Shown in pieces: positions 57,653-64,000 of a stretch of DNA of 64,000 bases. The translations under genes were made by a program, and so were the position numbers. Origin of the DNA: Daedaleopsis sinensis (taxonomy: Eukaryota; Basidiomycota; Agaricomycetes; Polyporales; Polyporaceae); assembly GCA_033807695.1 (NCBI GenBank), contig CM066304.1:248001-312000 (forward strand). Direction: 5' to 3'. Position 1 is the stretch's first letter. Each line of letters opens with the position of its first letter. The notes below the pieces were generated by a model. The model was given only the letters and a program-made list of their open reading frames with translations, ran no database searches and had not been told where the DNA came from.

Positions 57653-58619
57653 TCTGTTTTGCGGCGTCATGGACGTGTCCCGCCGAAGGACCACCCCGAG
57701 CAGCGTGCCCGTTCGCTATCGACGCCGTGCGTCCGACTCGGAGACTGCGCCGACGGGGGCTTGCACTCTTCAGCGGCCATGCCGCGGGGCAATCGCGCGA
57801 GCTTCGTGGGATGCAGACGCGCGCTGTCGCGCGGTCCGAGGCAGGGTGAGCAGGCGCAGGTGGGTCGTCAGGGATGCGAAACGGACGGCGCTCGGAGTCG
57901 ATTGGGAATGGGGAGGGCGCGAACCGCGGCACATCCACCACAAAGCTCCGAGCCCCGGGCTGCGTGCATCTGTCCCTGCTGGTACGTCGCCGTCTGCGCG
58001 CATGCACGAACGTACAGCACACTCAAGAGTCACGCGAATTTGTTCGCCGGGTCAGAGCCTGCCAGAAAGACGCAGCGCACCTGGAAGGAACATCGCCTGT
58101 GGCCGCCGTCCCACCCTGTGCCATGGACGAGTCGCAACAACGGTGGCGCACGATATGGACTCGGAGGTGAGTCCAGTGGTCATCCGTGCACTCCGGTCGC
58201 GGCGCCGGCTGACTTGTGCAACATCAGCAGCTCTGTCGGGATCGTCGTGCCGATGAGCATCGCGTGGGGTCAATAACGCGAGGGCTTGTATGCTCACCGG
58301 CTGTCAGGCGTCAGGCTCTCGTCGCGGAGAGCGACGTTCCCGAGTGTCTAGTTGCGATGCTCTGCATGTCGTCGGCAAGGACCGTCTCTGCGTCCTCGAA
58401 TTCGCTGAGGGCACTCACTCCCGAGTCCCGCATGCGCAGGCGAGTACGCGTGGCTCCCGGCGTGAAGCGAAGAGCTTACGAGCGTGCGGTCGTGTCCCGG
58501 ACTATCGGCGGCGCAGGCGTGCCAGTTCTCGCACACAGGAACACGACGAGTGTTGCGCGCGTGAGTATCTCATTGCGCGGTGTGTGAACTATGTGAGAGT
58601 GCTCACCGTTTGGCAGTAG
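57653..58619 (+). CDS. Candidate gene Q, unit 4 (open copy, partial model)
   Basis: Same three-exon chain as unit 3, shifted by 10,651 bp, with no frame-breaking difference noticed in it. One substitution (gtc to atc) falls just after the second exon, in the intron. Confidence 0.38.
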
Positions 58620-59597
58620 GCTCGCGTCTCCACGCCCAACGTCCGGGTCGTTTCGGCCACAAGGCAACGCGCGTACGCGCTCGGACGACGCGCACTTGAT
58701 CCCTGTGGTGAGTGCGTTGGGCATCTGACTTGTGAAGGCGGCGAGCCTCGGCGAGCTCATGGCAGCATGAATGGCTGCTCGCGCATAGTGGGGAGCCGAC
58801 GACGGGCTTTGTGTGGTCATATCCGAGGGCATATATGTGCCGGCCCTGCTGGGTGATGTCAGGGAAAAGTCTGACATGATCAGTACACGGCCAGGCGCAC
58901 GGGCGGGTGGTACAAGGGTGCGAATAGAGTATGGGTGATGGAGTGTGCGAGGTGGGGCGAGACAGCGTGCTTGAAGCGGACTTGAAAGTGCGTGTCGGAC
59001 ACTGGAATCGGATCGTGGCGGACGCGCGATGGGGCACAAACGTCACAGGATGGGTAGATGTTAGCATACAAGCGGCCCATAGACGGTACATACTGAGGTC
59101 AGTAGCTGCTTGGAACGATGGTGATGTCGCGGGGAATGGTACGGCACAGCGTGGAGGTGGGACGTGCGGGGTCCCGGGTCTGCAGGGAGCTGGAGAGCGT
59201 CGTTGGGAGCCCATCAAGCGGGACGGATGGAGGTCTTGGGTCCGAGAGTAACGGGGTGCGCAGATATGCGAGTGCGGATGACAGCAGAGGAGCGATTGAG
59301 GCAGACAACGTCCAGAGGACTCCAGACAAGAGCATGGCTATGGACGAGAGTCTCTCCGAGAGTGCAACTGGGGCCCTGTCCCCACTGGGAGACGCGCAAC
59401 GCGTCCCGCCCTGCCACGTGATCGCTCCGCAATCCATCGCGCACTGCAGTCTGCGACTCGGAGGACGAGGCGTCGACGGCTCTGCGACCTGCTCGAAACG
59501 GTGCCCGCGTCCTCCCCAGCGCTGCCATGGCGGTTAGACGCACCTCCCCCGACTTGATCAGCCCTCCCGCCCCCGACACCCATGTCTGCCTGCCAGC

Positions 59598-60770
59598 ATG
59601 TCCCTGTCCACCATGCGGCAGGCTCGTGCGGTCCTGTCCAGGCTGCTTTCCCTCACTCTCCTTCACCTCTTGCTGCTCCTTCTCCCCGGCACCGCACGCG
59701 CAGTGCTCAACATCACCCTCCAGGACACCGCGTCCCAGATCATCTACAGCCCGCCCGCTTGCGGCTTGACCCTATCTTCGGCTGGCACCGAGGTATGCAA
59801 CAGCTCCTGGTATGTCTCAGCCCGGTCCCGCCTCTGTCGTCATACTCCCACTCTTATGAACGGTGAACAACGCCTTCCTTTCGCGATCGTGATCGCTCAT
59901 TCGTTCTAGGCGTATTCTAGCTTCACCGAACGCTTCCGACGGCACAGTCACCTCCACCACGGGCTCGACGAATGCTAGCGGAGGCTTCATACCCCAGCTG
60001 TTTCTTACTGTCAGAGGTATGTCCTTATACATGTCACGGCCATCGACTCCAGCAACGTGCTCATCACAATTGCATGTCGCGTGCCCAACATTTCCAGCGC
60101 TGTCGCTGGACATCAAGACCCTGCCTGGCTCTAACGCGACCGTCAATGTCTCCGTGTCCACGCAAGATCCAGTCGTGTCCGTCACGGCTCAGCTCAACTC
60201 ATCAGTACAGCCCATCACGATCGTCGGCTTGGTCGAGGACAGGCTCACGACACTCGCCCTCACATTCGACCAATCGGAGGGTCCGACAGTGCTCGCCATC
60301 GACTCCATCGTGCTCACCATCTCCGACAACAAGTGAGTCCACACCGACTCCGCGCACGGCCTTTCTTCTCAGACGGCACTCTTGTCCGCGCCCCCAGCCA
60401 ACGTCCGGCATGTTGGCAGGCTGGGTCCGGGACAAGACGCCGTCCGAGAGGAATGTCTACTCGAACCCCCATGTTCATGTCACTCACCCTTCCGGCGTCC
60501 GCTAGCACGACGCCATTCGTTGCACCCTCTCCGCCCGCGACCACCGCGCTCCCGCCCGCGACCCCGTCGATCGTTATACCCAGCCCGACAGGCACCCCCC
60601 GCACCCCCAGCGGCCAGTCCAGCGGGGACGTCGCCGCGGAGACCCTCGGCGCCCTGCTCGGGGCCGTCCTCCTCGCCGGGGCGATCTTCCTCGTCGTGTG
60701 GGCCTACCACAGACGACGGCGACGGCGCCGAGCTCTGCAGCCCCCCGCGCCCGCACAGGCAGAGGCATGA
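59598..60770 (+). CDS. Type I single-pass membrane protein, copy 4
   Basis: Exons 59598-59809, 59910-60016, 60098-60332 and 60398-60770, intact. The stalk is the most diverged part (GTPRTPSGQ replaces GTSSAARGQ). Signal peptide, sequons, membrane helix and basic tail are conserved. The gene is followed within about 480 bp by the right end of the array. Confidence 0.78.
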
Positions 60771-61248
60771 TACCCCGGCTGCGCTGCAAGTTCGTTCGCC
60801 TGACGCCCCCCCCTCACTCGCCGCTCGTTAACGTTAGCGTCGCGCACCTACATCCACGCTCGAAATTCGCATACCAAGCTGAAGCCGCACACTCCCTGTA
60901 CATCACCACACACGCATAGACTCTGTATCTGTATCGTAGGCACACTATAGTGGGAACTAGGACACAAACTAATCTGTACATCGTATTGCACGAATCATTG
61001 CTCGCGTGTCTTCAGGGGCCCGCCGACACCGACTGCCTTAATTGAGCGGTTGCCCGGCTTCGATTTGCAGAAGTTGATGTTCGGTACGCCATAACCACTG
61101 CTACCCCGCGCAGTGGCTCCGTCATGCGAACGAACGTCGGCCATCCAATGATCCACGATCCATGCATCAAAATTCAGGGTGCACTGCCATGCGTATACAG
61201 TATACAGTAGTATGCGTAGCTTGGATTCATTGGAACATCGCTTCCGCT

Positions 61249-63231
61249 GCATGAGAGACTCGGAGTCACTTCAGCGTTTGCGGCGCATGCATCCTCCCCA
61301 TCCCAGTCTGCCCGACGCAGGAAAGGCGAACACAGTGTAGCAAACGCCGAAACTCCAATCCGATCCCTAGTACATAGTCCACCTCGTCGGAATCGATATC
61401 GCAAATGTACCCGTCCTGGCACAGCAAGTCCCCACATACGCACATACGCACAAATGCACTGGCAGGCACCCCTTCATTAATCATTCCCGAATCCGAGTCG
61501 TCCCCCAACTTGAACTATCATCATTGTCAAGCGAGACGTCCGCGTCAGACGTCAGACGTTCGAACTTGGCAGGTAGCGGCTCACAACACCCCGGATGCTC
61601 CGGAAATCGAGGCGGCCCGTGGTAGCATGCATCAGACCTCAGGCCTCAGGCCTCATGCGTCAGGCTTCACTAGGGCTTGACTGAAAGCGAAAGGGCTCCC
61701 CCGTCGGAGAGCTGTCCGAGCTTCACCGGAGCAGGACGTCCGACTCCGAGCCGTCCGAGCCGTCCGAGCTCTCCTCAGGCCTTCTCAGGCCCTCTCTGCG
61801 TCCGACGAGTACGGCAGCGGTGATGAACTAAGTCGCCGATGCGTGGCATTAGACGCGACGCGACGCGACCGTGGTCGGACTCCGGACTCCGGAGCAGCAA
61901 GGCTGACTTGAGTCTTGAAGCTTGAGTCTTGAGACGGAGACGGAAACGGACCGACGACGTCAGCTGAAGAGTCCGCGGGCGGAACAAACCACAAACCACT
62001 CACTGCAGATGACAATAGCGTGTGCCCTTGAAGGGCTCGGACCCGCACAGCGCATGTCCGCTCGAGGGCTGCGAGAAGTCGGATCCAGAGTACGTGAGCG
62101 CTGCGCAGCTCAAACGTGCTGACAGTATACCGTAGGGACGCGCAGCGCATGCGCCTTCGTGCTGGTCCAGGACCTTGAGATCTTGAGAGAGGAACAGGCC
62201 AGAGGCGAGCATCGTCGGCCCGGGCCGTAATAGAAAAGAGAAAGTAGTGACTAGCGAGGCGACAGTTATACACGACTATGAAACAAGGGGGACGCAAACG
62301 CAGACGCAGACGCAGAGACACACAGAGCCGGGGTGCGAGACGAACAGACGGAAGATACGAAGGGACGGGGGGACCGGTGTGGGGCAAGATATGGGATATG
62401 GATATGGATATGTATGTATGTAGAGCTCGCGGGAGGGCGAGCACGGCACTATGGACACTATGGCTATGGGCAAAGGGGATCAGCCAGGAAAACAACTTGA
62501 AGGCACACGACGTAGGGTAACAACAACGACAGCAGGCATGGGCAAGAGGACGGACGGATCACACTACTACCTAGCTACGGGGACTACGGGGACTATGGGA
62601 CGAGACGCCGGGAGACGCGGCCAACGCGGCTGACGATGGGCCGTGCGCTGTCGGAACTTGGGCGCGAAGGGGTGGAACAGGAAGGCCTTGTTTCACGCCG
62701 ACGAGGACGGGCGTGGCGAGAGACGGTTGATGGGCGGGCGGAGGGGCAGGACTAGGACGAGAGGAAGATAGGAGCAAACACGAGGATGTACACGGGCGCA
62801 CGGGGCCCGAGTACAGACCCGAGGGAAGGAGGGGATGAGGCGGGAGATCTACTATAACGTAGTACCAGCAGCGAGCAGCAAGTGAGGGCGGCTGGATGGC
62901 GGCAGATGCCTTTTGACGACATAAATAAGATCATCCAGGGAGACGCAGCGAGCGGCAAGGGTGGCAAGTGGTGAAGCGGGAGCGAAAGAAAAGGGAGTAT
63001 AAGGTATGAAATACGCGCGGCAGCCGCACGCACATGTGAACGGATAGATCCACGACACGTAGCAGCAAGCAAGCAGTCCTTCCAGGAATCCAGAGCTCGC
63101 TCCCGAGAAGGAGCCCCGAGCACCAGTCAAAGCCCCCTCGTGAACCCCAAGCGGGAACCGTCCATCGAACCACAACTCCGCGACGCGCACGCACGCGCCA
63201 GCCGACGGCGTGACACGGGCACGCCCGCGCT
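61249..63231. other. Single-copy intergenic region with simple repeats
   Basis: About 2 kb to the right of the array. It has short repeats: gtccgagcc copies near 61750, a cgcagacgcagacgcag run near 62300, and tatggatatggatatg near 62395. I see no supported gene. The right part should contain the 3' UTR of the FLO8-like gene. The longest open frames are created by the repeats. Confidence 0.45.
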
Positions 63232-64000
63232 CTATGCCGCGTTCTCGGGGTCGAACCACGCTGCGAAGTCGCGCTCGAAGTTCAAGCTCGAGTCTCCGTT
63301 CAAAAACGACGAGTCGAACCCATCGAGCGATTGGAAGTCGAACGGCCCCAATGCTGACGGGTCGAGCGCATCCGCTGGCGGCGGCGGCGGCGGTGGAGGG
63401 TGGTGGTTAGACATCTGTGGGGTCGACTGGTTCATGATAGCAGAGGGGGAAGGCGCGGTCATCGTTGACGCGTTGGGGGTCGGAGGAGCGGGGGTCGAGA
63501 CTTGTGGGGGCCCACTTGGTTGCTGCGGGTTCTGGCCGGGCATTTGTCCACCGATGCCTGCTGCGGCGTTGTGAGGCGACGCGTTTGGCGCAACACCATC
63601 CTCCTGCTTAGGTCCCCCTGGAGCTTTCGCAGCCATCGCAGGTGATGGAGGGGGCATCATGCCTGCCATCGGCGCCTTGTTTGGGCCCATCCTGTTTCCG
63701 GGAGGAGGAATGCCGGGCATGCCGCCGCCTTGCGTGTCGGATGCAGACGGCGAGGGTACCCCACCAGGCATCATCATATGAGGAGGTTTGTGGATCGCCG
63801 CCATAGACTGCCGGTACTGTGGAACCAACAGGGCCGTCAGTCCAAACGTCGGAGACAACAAGGACATTCGGCATACCTGGTGCATCTGCTGGTTATTCAT
63901 CCCCTGCTGGTTGTTCATCCCTCCCGGCGGTCCTGGCATCATGTGTGGATTCATCGGCTGGCTCATGGGACTCATCTGTGGCGTACCCAATCCATGGCCG
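63232..64000 (-). CDS. C-terminal part of a FLO8/LisH-type transcriptional regulator (runs off the right edge)
   Basis: The last two exons lie on the minus strand: a C-terminal exon 63816-63232 ending at a TAG stop, a 60-nt in-frame intron 63876-63817, and an exon continuing beyond 64000. The visible protein is Met/Pro/Gln/Asn-rich (GMNNQQGMNNQQMHQ). It contains a poly-proline run before PADALDPSAL and closes with GDSSLNFERDFAAWFDPENAA-type residues. The MMPPPSP, TMTAPSPSA and NFERDFxxWF pieces recall the C-terminus of basidiomycete LisH-domain FLO8-like proteins, nuclear regulators of morphogenesis. The LisH domain itself would lie outside the window, so the assignment rests on the tail alone. 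Confidence 0.55.
   Translation of the reverse strand, partial: GHGLGTPQMSPMSQPMNPHMMPGPPGGMNNQQGMNNQQMHQVCRMSLLSPTFGLTALLVPQYRQSMAAIHKPPHMMMPGGVPSPSASDTQGGGMPGIPPPGNRMGPNKAPMAGMMPPPSPAMAAKAPGGPKQEDGVAPNASPHNAAAGIGGQMPGQNPQQPSGPPQVSTPAPPTPNASTMTAPSPSAIMNQSTPQMSNHHPPPPPPPPADALDPSALGPFDFQSLDGFDSSFLNGDSSLNFERDFAAWFDPENAA

Larger units (their letters stand above)
53661..61248. repeat. Tandem segmental duplication, unit 4 (3' truncated)
   Basis: The last copy follows the other units up to about 61248 and then becomes unrelated in mid-unit, so this is the right edge of the array. It keeps the 194-bp segment of candidate Q. It has a private 49-bp deletion at 56924/56925 and an 11-bp insertion near 56829. 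The distal quarter of the unit (candidate N, 15-bp minisatellite, 84-codon ORF) is absent to the right. Confidence 0.93.

Noticed and set aside
62278..62520. Plus-strand open frame with a long Arg run (GRKRRRRRRD).
   Set aside because: It is encoded by a simple cgcaga-type microsatellite with no upstream or downstream gene structure.
1..64000. CRISPR arrays, rRNA and tRNA genes, bacterial operons or phage features.
   Set aside because: None seen. The sequence is eukaryotic with spliced genes, and its repeats are minisatellites and segmental duplications without spacers.

Overview
The window is nuclear DNA from a filamentous basidiomycete, most likely a mushroom-forming Agaricomycete. The reasons are GC-rich sequence, genes cut into many small exons by 45-75 nt GT-AG introns, a secreted/anchored Ser-Thr-rich membrane protein of mushroom type, a FLO8-like protein end, and a KDZ-class transposon carrying a TET/JBP dioxygenase gene. 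All gene models below were spliced by hand from reading frame and splice-site phase; no search was run.

Layout. Positions 1-61248 are a head-to-tail array of a segment of about 10.5 kb present four times: unit 1 (1-31025, interrupted), unit 2 (31026-42961), unit 3 (42962-53660) and unit 4 (53661-61248, truncated). The copies are almost identical by eye but form a mosaic of shared indels. Each unit has one clear gene, a single-pass type I membrane protein (four intact 308-codon copies), and weaker spliced candidates (P, Q, N and a short 84-codon ORF). Candidate Q is open in units 3 and 4 but broken in units 1 and 2 by the same 194-bp deletion.

Unit 1 is split by a 20,505-bp insertion (3718-24222) flanked by an 8-bp direct repeat (tcgaccgg). 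The other three units supply exact empty sites. The insertion is a complete KDZ (Kyakuja-Dileera-Zisupton) transposon. From left to right it holds a bipartite terminal inverted repeat, subterminal repeats, cargo genes A, B and C (minus strand, unknown function), a poorly resolved 2.4-kb stretch, an intact TET/JBP 2-oxoglutarate dioxygenase (minus), a 15-copy minisatellite and a paired CCAAT-type promoter region, the KDZ transposase (plus), small gene E (minus), a 90-bp tandem array, and the right inverted repeat. The TET and transposase genes diverge from the minisatellite-bearing spacer.

Unit 2 carries a second, independent insertion, a 1.42-kb non-autonomous hAT-like element (40398-41817) with inverted ends and a 7-8 bp target duplication. 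Units 1 and 3 are empty at this site.

From 61249 the sequence is single copy: about 2 kb of intergenic DNA with simple repeats, then the 3' end of a minus-strand gene for a Pro/Met/Gln-rich protein resembling the C-terminus of FLO8/LisH-type regulators, running off the right edge.

How the parts may work together (inference): transposase and TET/JBP travel as one unit. The TET enzyme could demethylate the element's own ends or promoters, while cargo A, ending in a SUMO-interaction-like tail, may act on host chromatin.
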